Both the position numbers and the translations under genes were made by a program. This document shows, piece after piece, positions 26,565 through 34,359 of a stretch of DNA of 56,940 bases (positions within the stretch are counted from its first letter, which is position 1; each line of letters starts with the position of its first letter). The stretch covers positions 1 through 56,940 of the forward strand of contig CAIKHZ010000261.1 of the NCBI GenBank assembly GCA_903827375.1. Direction: 5' to 3'. Source of the stretch: Akkermansiaceae bacterium (GTDB taxonomy: Bacteria > Verrucomicrobiota > Verrucomicrobiia > Verrucomicrobiales > Akkermansiaceae). A model generated the notes under the pieces. It had not been told where the DNA came from, searched no databases, and saw only the letters and a program-made list of their open reading frames with translations.

Positions 26565-27897
26565 TTTGGCGGAAGGGCTGGGACGATGATGGCGATTTTT
26601 TTGCGGAAAGCAAGTAGAGGATGAGGCCGAGTCCAGCGGTACCCAGGCCCACGAGCGATTCGACGGGCTTGGAGATGACGATGTTCCATAGCATCCAGGC
26701 AGACACCGCAAGAAACACCAACGGCGTGACCGGATACCCCCATGTCCGGTAGGGCCGCGCCAGATCTGGCCGCTTGTGCCGCAGCACAAACACCCCGAGC
26801 ACGGTTAGGAATGCGCACAGCTGCAACACCAGCATCGCGCAGGTGCCTACTTGCTCAAAGCTCGAGGTCAGCAAAAACACGTTCACCAACGCGAATTGCG
26901 CCAAGGTGGCCCGCACCGGGGTGCCTTGTCGGCTCTTGCCGGCCAACCAGCGCAAGCCCCGCAGGTCTTCACCCATCACCACCATGACCCGCGGCCCGAT
27001 CCACATCATGGCGCTGATGGTCGAGACCAGCCCGACGCAAATGAGCCCTGCCATGATGCGGGTGCCTGCCGCCCCGAATAAATGCGGCCCGGCAGTTAGA
27101 GCGACTTCCACCTTGCCAGCCATTTCCCCAAGAGGGGTGCTGCGGACAAACACCGCGTTGACCGCCAGATACAAGCCCATCACCAGCAATGTTCCGAGGC
27201 CCACCGACAATGGAATCATGCGCGACGGATTGCGCAATTCGCCTGCGATATACGTCGAGGCATTCCAGCCCGAATACGAGAACATCACCCACACCAGGCT
27301 CACCGCAAACGGCCCGCTGGCAATCAGCGTGCCATCACCGGGCCGCGGCAGGAACGAGACCGCTTGCGGCGTGCCGACAAAACATCCCACCCCGATCACG
27401 GCTAGAATCAACGCCACTTTAAGAAGTGTGGAAGCATTTTGAAACCGGCTGCCTAGCTTGGCATCACCCAGCAACAATGGCGTGGCCAGCCACACCACCG
27501 CCAGCGAGGTCCCCAGGGGTGGCACGCCAGGCCAGACACCGGCGAGGTATTTGCCGAACGCCATGGCCGCCATGGCCACCGGTGCGGCGAAACCCGCGGT
27601 GGCCGACACCCAACCCGCCATAAAGCCCAGCGACGGATGATAAATGGTGCCTAGAAAGTGGTACTCGCCGCCCGAGCGGGGCAGGGCAGTGGCAAGCTCG
27701 GCGTAGCATAGAGCCCCACACAGCGCGCAGACGCCACCAACGAGCCACAGCATCAGAATGGCGAAGCCGCTAGGCAAAACGCCCACCTGAAATCCCAGAC
27801 TGGTGAAAATACCGGTGCCAATCATGTTGGCGACGACAATGCAAGTGGCGGTGAGGCCGGAAATGTGACGGGTGGAGGCGGGAGATGAGTCGCTCAT
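26551..27897 (-). CDS. APC-family amino acid permease
   Basis: A 448-residue permease with about 12 hydrophobic helices. The N-terminal signature of the amino acid-polyamine-organocation family is present: 'VVANMIGTGIFTSLGFQVG' (helix 1, with the GTGIF unwound segment) near 17-35, 'CALCGALCYAELATALPRSGGEYHFL' (in pieces) near 65-90, and 'SYSGWNASTYIAGELRNPSR' near 220. The Leu/Ala-rich C-terminal helices end at 'AKKSPSSSQPFRQNELP'. The start at 27897 ('MSDSSPASTRH') fits better than the longer open frame. The substrate is not visible. The gene is coupled to the unknown lipoprotein downstream. Confidence 0.92.
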   Translation of the reverse strand: MSDSSPASTRHISGLTATCIVVANMIGTGIFTSLGFQVGVLPSGFAILMLWLVGGVCALCGALCYAELATALPRSGGEYHFLGTIYHPSLGFMAGWVSATAGFAAPVAMAAMAFGKYLAGVWPGVPPLGTSLAVVWLATPLLLGDAKLGSRFQNASTLLKVALILAVIGVGCFVGTPQAVSFLPRPGDGTLIASGPFAVSLVWVMFSYSGWNASTYIAGELRNPSRMIPLSVGLGTLLVMGLYLAVNAVFVRSTPLGEMAGKVEVALTAGPHLFGAAGTRIMAGLICVGLVSTISAMMWIGPRVMVVMGEDLRGLRWLAGKSRQGTPVRATLAQFALVNVFLLTSSFEQVGTCAMLVLQLCAFLTVLGVFVLRHKRPDLARPYRTWGYPVTPLVFLAVSAWMLWNIVISKPVESLVGLGTAGLGLILYLLSAKKSPSSSQPFRQNELP

Positions 27898-27989
27898 TTG
27901 TGGGAGGCAGAGAGTAGCTTCGGTTTTACAAATTGGAAGCCCCGAGAACAGCGGATCCGCTAGATCACCTGGCTTTACCACGCCCTCCT

Positions 27990-28170
27990 ACGTGGCGCAC
28001 CTCCGGCCGCAGGCCGTGCGTGCCGCGTCTCGCGGCGCGAGCCATGGAGCAGCCCATGCTTGGGGAATGCGCTGAGTTTGGCGCACGCTGCATTCGCTTT
28101 TGCATGGGCGCAGCGGCCAGAGGCACGCTGCGACGGCCTGCTGCGAGGACGCAGCAACTACGCCCCCGCC
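27990..28170. repeat. Dispersed GC-rich repeat, copy A
   Basis: This contains CTCCGGCCGCAGGCCGTGCG, CCGCGTCTCGCGGCGCG and, about 100 bp on, CATGGGCGCAGCGGCCAGAG and GACGGCCTGCTGCGAGGACG. The same blocks occur in the same order in copy B at 43475-43745. The element has several internal palindromes and lies between divergent genes (permease and SHD1 protein). Confidence 0.8.
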
Positions 28171-28237
28171 CACCCGTCGCTGTTACAAAAAATTTTTAAG
28201 TGGTAATGGCCGACGCTGTCGCTAAGCTCGCGACCTC

Positions 28238-29497
28238 ATGCAAAACTCGAATGTCATCCGTGGATTGTTGGCCGTGCTTGGCATGGCCGTTTCGATGGCC
28301 CAAGCGGCGGAAGTACGCACTTGGATGTCGCGTAAAGGCGGCACGCTGGAAGCGGAATTGGGATCGCTCACCGACGATCAGGTGACGCTTGTGACCAAGG
28401 ATGGCAAGGAGCAAAAATACAAGGTGGAGGACCTGAGTTTGGCCGACCGCCAATATCTCGTCGAATTCGGTGGTGCGGAGGCATCTATCATCACGAGCGG
28501 CGCGCCGGGCCTGCCGGAGAAGGATGTTCACATCGATACCGCCACGCTCAAGAAACTTCCCACCAAATTTCATCTGGGAGAAACCAGCGATCAATTGGTG
28601 TTCGACTTGGTCCAAAGCACCCATTTCTTGGTGGCTAGCGCCGGCAAAGTCCGCGGCCAAGACACGGCCGATACCGCTGAGCGCTTGTGGCACGGCATGG
28701 CCTTCCAGCACATGAATTTCCGCAAGGACTGGGGCGATAAACGCATGCTCATCCTGTTGGTAGATGAACGCAAAATTTACAAATCGCTAGGCGATTGGTA
28801 CGTGGCATTCCTCATCAAGGAAGGCGACCCTGATGGGGCGCAGCGGGCCAAGACGGTGTGGCAGAAGGCCGGATCCAACCAGCTTCGAGTGCCCGAAGAC
28901 ACCGCCAAGGAGTACAACCTGCATCCCGGTGCCATCCTGTTTAATATCACCGAAGCGGCCAGCTACGCCAAACCACTCGGCCCCTTCCCCACCCATTGCA
29001 TATCCAGTGTGCTGCTCAGCAAACAAATGAGCGGTGTCAGCTCGTTCGGCGCAGAAGGCTATTTCGCCATCCTCACCGGCCATTCCTATTTCAAGGAAAT
29101 CAGCCTCGCCAAAAAGACGGAAACCCATTTGCTAGATGTGTCCGGCACTGGCAATGACGAGATCAGCTCCAAGGCCGGCTTCAAGGACGGCACATCCTGG
29201 GCCAAAACCCTCCGCCCCCTCGTCCGCAAGGGCAAGGTCAGTGTGAAGCTGGAACCCATGCTCAAATGGACCGGCGCGGAACTCAATCCCGAACGCCTTG
29301 TCCTCATTTACTCCTTCGCCTATTACATGGAAAGCGATTCGAAGCGCTTGTGCGCTTTCGCCAAGATGATCCGCCGCATCGAGTCATCTAACCAAATTCC
29401 GCCGGCTGATGAAATCGCCAAAATCTTCGGTTTTGAAACGGTTGCCGCATTTGAGGCGGACTGGAAGAAATTCATCACCGACGGCGAATTCAAATAA
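28238..29497 (+). CDS. SHD1-domain exported protein with a degenerate peptidase MA-like core
   Basis: A 419-residue protein with signal 'GLLAVLGMAVSMAQAAE'. Residues 25-75 form an SHD1-like SH3 barrel ('VRTWMSRKGGTLEAELGSL', 'YKVEDLSLADRQYLVEF'). The rest is laid out like the DUF1570/peptidase MA group: 'STHFLVASAGKV', 'DKRMLILLVDERKIYKSLG' and, at the C-terminus, 'LIYSFAYYMESDSK' and 'IFGFETVAAFEADWKKFI'. Where active members have HExxH this one has 'THCISSVLLSKQ', followed by 'EGYFAILTGHSYF'. It is therefore probably not a working zinc protease. It lies directly upstream of the SHD1 aspartic protease gene, 9 bp away, in one operon. The assignment of the core is inference. Confidence 0.72.
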   Translation: MQNSNVIRGLLAVLGMAVSMAQAAEVRTWMSRKGGTLEAELGSLTDDQVTLVTKDGKEQKYKVEDLSLADRQYLVEFGGAEASIITSGAPGLPEKDVHIDTATLKKLPTKFHLGETSDQLVFDLVQSTHFLVASAGKVRGQDTADTAERLWHGMAFQHMNFRKDWGDKRMLILLVDERKIYKSLGDWYVAFLIKEGDPDGAQRAKTVWQKAGSNQLRVPEDTAKEYNLHPGAILFNITEAASYAKPLGPFPTHCISSVLLSKQMSGVSSFGAEGYFAILTGHSYFKEISLAKKTETHLLDVSGTGNDEISSKAGFKDGTSWAKTLRPLVRKGKVSVKLEPMLKWTGAELNPERLVLIYSFAYYMESDSKRLCAFAKMIRRIESSNQIPPADEIAKIFGFETVAAFEADWKKFITDGEFK

Positions 29498-29506
29498 GTG
29501 CAATCC

Positions 29507-30877
29507 ATGATCCTGAAATTTTCTCGTGTTCTGGCGCTGGCCGCCCTATTCGTTAGTACAACTTCCGCCCAAACGGTGCCTGACAAGGATTACCGGGACT
29601 TTAAGGGCAGCAACGGCAAAGTGATTCAAGCTGTGTTGCTTGATAAAACCGACACCGATGCGGTGTTGCTGCTGCGCGACGGCAAAAGGACCACCATTCC
29701 CCTTGAGCGCCTCAGCACGGAGGATCAGGAGTATGTGAAAGACTGGTCCAAGGACAAGGCGGTGTTCGTGCAAAAATGCCGCGGTCTGGCCATCCGACAG
29801 TTGCTGGAACTGCGTGGCTATGAGTCCTTCGAGTTTCGTTTGCAAAACAACTCGATTTTCATCGACGGCAAACTCAACGGCAAACCGGCGCGTTTCCTGA
29901 TTGATACCGGAGCGGGAACCAGCCTGCTGCACGCGCCGTTTGCCACTTCGGTGGGTCTGGCGGTCGGGCCGATGGACGAGAAAATCTTCGGGGTTTCCGG
30001 TGAGGCACCTGCAGGCTGGACTTCGGTGCCAACCATTCAACTCGGCGAAGCCGTGTTCAAGGACCGGCGGATCCTGGCCACCGACCTGCTAAAGGATAAA
30101 CCGCCGGGCACCAAGTCGCGCGAAGATGTCATTTTGGGTGCCGAGTTTATGAACAAATTGGATGCAGTCATTTCCTATCAGGATCGGCGGATCTTCCTGC
30201 GGCCCGACCGCTCGGACGAAAGTGACGTCAAGGCTGGCAAGGGGGATGAAGGGTTGGCATTCCGCCTGTTCAAGACCAAGGAAGGCAAGACACTGCGCGG
30301 CAAGGTCGTCTCCAAAACTGCAACGTCCGCCACCATTGAATTGGTCGATGGTAAAAAAAGCCAAGTCTTCATCGATAGTTTCGTCAAGGAAGATGCGGAG
30401 TACGTGAAGGCTTGGAGCGAAGCGGGTGCCTTCTTCCTCCAGTATTGCCAGAGTCTAACGATCCATGAACTGCTCACCCTGCGCAAGTACCAGTCGTTTC
30501 AGTTCGAGCGCCGAGACAACCATATCTTCGTCGAGGGCTTCCTCAATGACAACAAGGTCACCTACATGATCGATACCGGTGCCGATAGCAGCCTGCTCCA
30601 TATCAGCGCCGCCAAAAAGTACGGCTGCGAAGTCGGCCCCTTGAACCAGGAAGTCTGGGGCATCGGCGGAAAACAGGCCGCAGGCGTCACCAATATCGGC
30701 AAAATTAAAATGGGTACCGCCGTTCTAACCAACCGAAAGGTGCTCGCCACCGACATGGTCCGCCGAGGCCAACCGGACAACCTCGGTTACGTCGGTCTCT
30801 TCGGAGCGGATTTCATGCGCGAACTCGACACGGTGATCACTTACACCGAAAATCGCATCTTCCTCATCCAACGCTGA
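29507..30877 (+). CDS. Tandem SHD1-retropepsin: exported protein with two aspartic protease domains
   Basis: A 456-residue exported protein (signal 'FSRVLALAALFVSTTSAQ') built from two similar halves. Each half has an SHD1-like barrel ('VIQAVLLDKTDTDAVLLLRD' and 'LRGKVVSKTATSATIELVDG'), a helical linker ('LAIRQLLELRGYESFEFRL' and 'LTIHELLTLRKYQSFQFER') and a retropepsin-like fold. Both catalytic motifs are intact: 'FLIDTGAGTSLLH' near residue 133 and 'YMIDTGADSSLLH' near 356. Retropepsins are normally homodimers with one DTG per chain, so this internal duplication could form a single-chain active site. I prefer the ATG at 29507 over the GTG at 29498, which directly follows the upstream stop. 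It is probably cotranscribed with the preceding SHD1 gene. Confidence 0.88.
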   Translation: MILKFSRVLALAALFVSTTSAQTVPDKDYRDFKGSNGKVIQAVLLDKTDTDAVLLLRDGKRTTIPLERLSTEDQEYVKDWSKDKAVFVQKCRGLAIRQLLELRGYESFEFRLQNNSIFIDGKLNGKPARFLIDTGAGTSLLHAPFATSVGLAVGPMDEKIFGVSGEAPAGWTSVPTIQLGEAVFKDRRILATDLLKDKPPGTKSREDVILGAEFMNKLDAVISYQDRRIFLRPDRSDESDVKAGKGDEGLAFRLFKTKEGKTLRGKVVSKTATSATIELVDGKKSQVFIDSFVKEDAEYVKAWSEAGAFFLQYCQSLTIHELLTLRKYQSFQFERRDNHIFVEGFLNDNKVTYMIDTGADSSLLHISAAKKYGCEVGPLNQEVWGIGGKQAAGVTNIGKIKMGTAVLTNRKVLATDMVRRGQPDNLGYVGLFGADFMRELDTVITYTENRIFLIQR

Positions 30878-31001
30878 ATCGGGCAATCGGCCATTGCAAA
30901 AATCCAGCTCCGATTGCACGATTGCGGAAAATTCTTTCTTGATAAAGCTGCTGTTTTTCGGCGGTATCTGCCCCACGCCTACCTCCTCCACCCAACAAAT
31001 C

Positions 31002-31325
31002 ATGCACTCCCGACGTTCGTTTATGCTCAAACTAGTGGCTTCGACAGCAACCCCCGTCCTGCTGGGCGGCCGGGCCATGGCCGAAAGCCCGCCACCACCG
31101 GCCAAGCTTGAAGAAGCCGATCCGTTGGCGACGGCCCTCGGCTTCAAATTGGACACCACCAAAGTGGACGCGCAAAAATACCCGCGCCACGCCAACGACC
31201 AGCTATGCTCCGGGTGCACGCTTTATCAAGGCAAGGCTGGCGAAGCCTTGGGCCCGTGCCTCACCGTGGGCGGCAAGTTGGTACCGACAGCCGGATGGTG
31301 CATGGTTTACGTCAAGAAACCCTAA
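31002..31325 (+). CDS. High-potential iron-sulfur protein (HiPIP), Tat-exported
   Basis: A 107-residue protein with a twin-arginine signal ('MHSRRSFMLKLVAS') and a mature part of about 75 residues. Four Cys in the HiPIP spacing, near 69, 72, 87 and 101 ('QLCSGCTLYQG', 'GPCLTVGGKLV', 'AGWCMVYVKK'), should hold one [4Fe-4S] cluster. HiPIPs carry electrons in the periplasm between quinol-oxidising complexes or dehydrogenases and terminal acceptors. Tat export fits cofactor insertion in the cytosol. The gene leads a same-strand run with ThuA, isomerase and hydrolase genes, so it may accept electrons from an exported sugar dehydrogenase. Confidence 0.93.
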   Translation: MHSRRSFMLKLVASTATPVLLGGRAMAESPPPPAKLEEADPLATALGFKLDTTKVDAQKYPRHANDQLCSGCTLYQGKAGEALGPCLTVGGKLVPTAGWCMVYVKKP

Positions 31326-31355
31326 GCGAGGCTGTACATCAAACCCAATACTATC

Positions 31356-32345
31356 ATGAAAACTCTGGTCACTTCAGCCGCTTTGGCGGCCATATTGCAA
31401 ACAAGCGCCCCCGCTGCTGAGGCGGATTGGGTGGACTACCCCGGCGCTAGCGGTCCCGGCAAAGGCAAGCATATTGTGCTCATCTCCGGTGATGAGGAGT
31501 ACCGCTCCGAGGATGGTCTTCCGATGTTAGGAAAGATCCTTTCCCAACGCCATGGCTTTGATTGCACGGTGCTCTTTTCGGTTTCGCCCGAGGGCCTGAT
31601 TGATCCGAACGCAGGCGCCAGCCTCAGCCACCCGGAAGCCTTGGATTCGGCCGACGCGATCGTGATGTTGATCCGCTTCCGCAAGTGGCCCGACGCGACG
31701 ATGCGGCGATTTGATGCGGCAATACGCCGCGGGGTGCCAGTGATTGGTCTGCGCACCAGCACTCATGCCTTTCAACTGCCTGACTCTAGCGAGTTCAAGG
31801 GGTATAACAGTTTTGGCAAACGTGTGCTTGGCGAGCAATGGGTGAACCACTGGGGTGGACACAAGTCTGAGGCCACTCGCGGCATCATTGAAGCTGCCAA
31901 CGCCAACGATGCCCTCCTGCATGGCGTCAGCGAGGTCTTCGCCAATTCCGACGTCTATGAGGCGGCCCCCCCTGCCGATGCCAAAATCCTGCTGCGCGGC
32001 CAGGTGCTCAAGGGCATGAACCCAGGCGACGAAGCTGCCAGCTATTCCAAGAAACGCGCCGATGGCGTCGAGCAACCCGTCAATAGCCCGATGATGGCCG
32101 TGGCGTGGAGCCGCGAGGTCAAGGGCGAGGCCGGCAAAACCAACAAAATCCTCTGCACCACAATGGGTGCGGCTACGGATCTGACAAATGAAGGTTTGCG
32201 GCGTTTGGTGGTCAACGGCGTTTACTGGGGCCTCGGACTGGCGGTGCCGGCCAAGGCCGACGTGAGCCTTGTTGGCAGCTATGAGCCGCTGATGTATGGC
32301 TTTGGGGGGTTCCGCAAGGGCGTGAAACCTTCATCTCACAAATAA
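31356..32345 (+). CDS. Exported ThuA-domain protein
   Basis: A 329-residue protein with signal 'MKTLVTSAALAAILQTSAPA' and one ThuA-like domain, a glutamine-amidotransferase-like alpha/beta fold. Key stretches are 'GKHIVLISGDEEYRSEDGLP' near 38, 'SADAIVMLIRFRKWPDATM' near 103, 'GVPVIGLRTSTHAF' near 128 and 'WVNHWGGHKSEATRGII' near 165. ThuA proteins take part in trehalose and disaccharide use through 3-keto intermediates. This copy is secreted, as is common in the PVC group. It follows the HiPIP gene by 30 bp. A second ThuA domain forms the N-terminus of the 34360-38742 product. Confidence 0.88.
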   Translation: MKTLVTSAALAAILQTSAPAAEADWVDYPGASGPGKGKHIVLISGDEEYRSEDGLPMLGKILSQRHGFDCTVLFSVSPEGLIDPNAGASLSHPEALDSADAIVMLIRFRKWPDATMRRFDAAIRRGVPVIGLRTSTHAFQLPDSSEFKGYNSFGKRVLGEQWVNHWGGHKSEATRGIIEAANANDALLHGVSEVFANSDVYEAAPPADAKILLRGQVLKGMNPGDEAASYSKKRADGVEQPVNSPMMAVAWSREVKGEAGKTNKILCTTMGAATDLTNEGLRRLVVNGVYWGLGLAVPAKADVSLVGSYEPLMYGFGGFRKGVKPSSHK

Positions 32346-32426
32346 TTCCGCCCCAGCGAGTATTTTTTCAAAACACCCCTTGGCAAGGTGGGGAATTGAA
32401 CTACTTTGCGCTCCGCAATCAAACCT

Positions 32427-33254
32427 ATGAATCCATTACCATTTCGTTTTGCCGCTGAAACCTATACTTGGTTTATGAAAGACTCCGGTCGAGCCCACGC
32501 AGGGCGCATCGGCCACATGATCGAAGTCACCGCACGCGGAGGATTTGCCGGATTTTCACCGAGCCACGGATGGATGGGCGATTTTTTTGATGCAGATCGT
32601 CTTGAGCGTGGGCTCAAGGATGCGGGGTTGGATCTGGCCGCCATCGCGCTGGTCCTGTCGTGGAATGGCCCTGAGGAAACCGCGCAGGAGCGAGATGAAG
32701 CGGATGCCACCATCGCCTTGTTGAAGCGTTTTCCCGGTGCCATTCTCTGTACCGTGCAAATGCCAGAAGGCCGTCATGATCTGGAACAGCGCCAAAAAAA
32801 CCTCGTGGCAAATCTCAATACCGTGTCGCGGCGCGCGGCCGCCGCCGGTGTGCCAGCAAGTTTTCATCCCAACTCCCCGCATCATTCCACCAATCGCACG
32901 GAGGCGGATTACCGCGCGATTCTTGAGCAACTCGACCGCTCGGTGACGGGGTGGACGCCGGACGTCGGGCACATGGCCAATGGCGGCATGGACCCGCTGG
33001 CCAAGATGCGTGAGTACGCTGAGATGATCAATTTGGTGCACTTCAAGGATTGGGATGGCCAGCCTGAGTTTGCGCTGATGGGTGAAGGCAAGGTGGACTT
33101 GGTAGGCATTACCCAGTGGCTGTTAGACCGGAACTATGGCGGCTGGATCGTTTGCGAGGACGAGGCCGAACAGGCGATCGAGGACCCGGATGGGGTGACG
33201 TTGCACGACGGCAAATGGATCAAGGATACCTTGCTCCCCGCCTTGAAACGCTGA
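32427..33254 (+). CDS. Sugar phosphate isomerase/epimerase family TIM barrel
   Basis: A 275-residue cytosolic protein of the AP-endonuclease-2-like barrel family (IolE, xylose isomerase-like). The start 'MNPLPFRFAAETYTWFM', 'GGFAGFSPSHGWMGDF', 'VPASFHPNSPHHSTNRTEAD', 'WTPDVGHMANGGMDPLAKM', 'INLVHFKDWDGQPEF' and 'GWIVCEDEAEQAIEDP' contain the His, Asp and Glu residues that bind the divalent metal at the barrel mouth. The substrate is likely a sugar or inositol derivative. The position beside ThuA genes suggests handling of keto-sugars. ATG 32427 is chosen over the open frame from 32406. The stop lies 14 bp before the next start. Confidence 0.87.
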   Translation: MNPLPFRFAAETYTWFMKDSGRAHAGRIGHMIEVTARGGFAGFSPSHGWMGDFFDADRLERGLKDAGLDLAAIALVLSWNGPEETAQERDEADATIALLKRFPGAILCTVQMPEGRHDLEQRQKNLVANLNTVSRRAAAAGVPASFHPNSPHHSTNRTEADYRAILEQLDRSVTGWTPDVGHMANGGMDPLAKMREYAEMINLVHFKDWDGQPEFALMGEGKVDLVGITQWLLDRNYGGWIVCEDEAEQAIEDPDGVTLHDGKWIKDTLLPALKR

Positions 33255-33268
33255 AGCCCCCTCTCCCC

Positions 33269-34072
33269 ATGCCAGTCATTAGCACTAACGGAATAAGCCT
33301 CCACTATCAGGAATGCGGCAGCGGCGAACCGCTCCTGCTCATCATGGGCATCACCGCTCCCGGTGGCGTGTGGGAAAAGCACGCCGATGCTTGGTCTGAG
33401 AAATTCCGCTGCATCCTGCCCGATAACCGGGGAGTCGGTCTGAGTGACCAACCCGCCGGGCCTTACACCAGCGCGATGATGGCCGAGGATTTCATTGGCT
33501 TGCTAGATGCGCTTGGCCTCCAGCAGGTGCGGGTCGTCGGTTGCTCAATGGGCAGCATCATCGCCCAGCAACTCGCATTGCGTCATCCCCAACGAGTGCG
33601 TTCGCTCGTCCTGATGTGCCCGTGGGCTCGCTGCGATGCTTACGCCCGCGGCATCTTCGAACACATGTGTGCCATCAAGGCCCGGCTCCGGCCGGAGGAG
33701 TTCATGGCCTATATCCAATTGTTGATCTTCAGCAAACCAACGTGGGATGACGCCAATAGCCTCGTCGGCTTGCTCGATGGACGGCGACAGGCAGCAAGCG
33801 CCACCTTGCCCCAGCCGCTCCATGCGCTCGAAGCACAGGCGGCGGCCTGCATCAACCACGACACCCTTGCCGATCTCGGCAAGATCCAGTGTCCGACGTT
33901 GGTCATTGGCGGCACCGCGGATATTTTCACGCCGCGTTGGATGGCCGAAGAAGTGGCAGAGGGCATCCCGAATGCACAGTTGCACCTCTATGAAGGTGCC
34001 GGCCACGCCTTCCATTGGGAGCGCATCGAGTGCTTCAACCCATTTGTTTCCCAGTGGCTCGAGGCTAACTGA
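33269..34072 (+). CDS. Alpha/beta-fold hydrolase
   Basis: A 267-residue hydrolase. The oxyanion region is 'PLLLIMGITAPGGVW' near residue 25, the nucleophile elbow 'VGCSMGSIIAQQLAL' puts Ser near 94, the acid is in 'LVIGGTADIFTPRWMAEE' near 214, and the base His is in 'EGAGHAFHWERIE' near 246. The cap region 'YIQLLIFSKPTWDDANSL' lies between. No signal peptide is visible, so it acts in the cytosol. The substrate is unknown; esterase, lactonase or C-C hydrolase are all possible. It follows the TIM-barrel gene by 14 bp and ends the operon that begins with the HiPIP gene. Confidence 0.9.
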   Translation: MPVISTNGISLHYQECGSGEPLLLIMGITAPGGVWEKHADAWSEKFRCILPDNRGVGLSDQPAGPYTSAMMAEDFIGLLDALGLQQVRVVGCSMGSIIAQQLALRHPQRVRSLVLMCPWARCDAYARGIFEHMCAIKARLRPEEFMAYIQLLIFSKPTWDDANSLVGLLDGRRQAASATLPQPLHALEAQAAACINHDTLADLGKIQCPTLVIGGTADIFTPRWMAEEVAEGIPNAQLHLYEGAGHAFHWERIECFNPFVSQWLEAN

Positions 34073-34359
34073 CACCTCCTCGAAGGCATCATCCTGCGCG
34101 ATCACCTTCTCCGCCAATAACCCTCCAAGCCTCAAGCGCAGCTCGCTGGATTCGCAATCAATTGCCCGCTTCACTCTACAGATATGCGAACCCGCATGCG
34201 AACCCGACAATTTTAGAAAAAATTAGCTTTTTTGAGGAAATGGCTGGAATCCTGATGTATAGGGTGACGGCCCGAGTCCCCTGTGTTATTTCCGATATCT
34301 GCAACTGGACTGTCTGATATCTGAAGGCAAAGGCAAACGCCACACATTCCCCCATCGTC

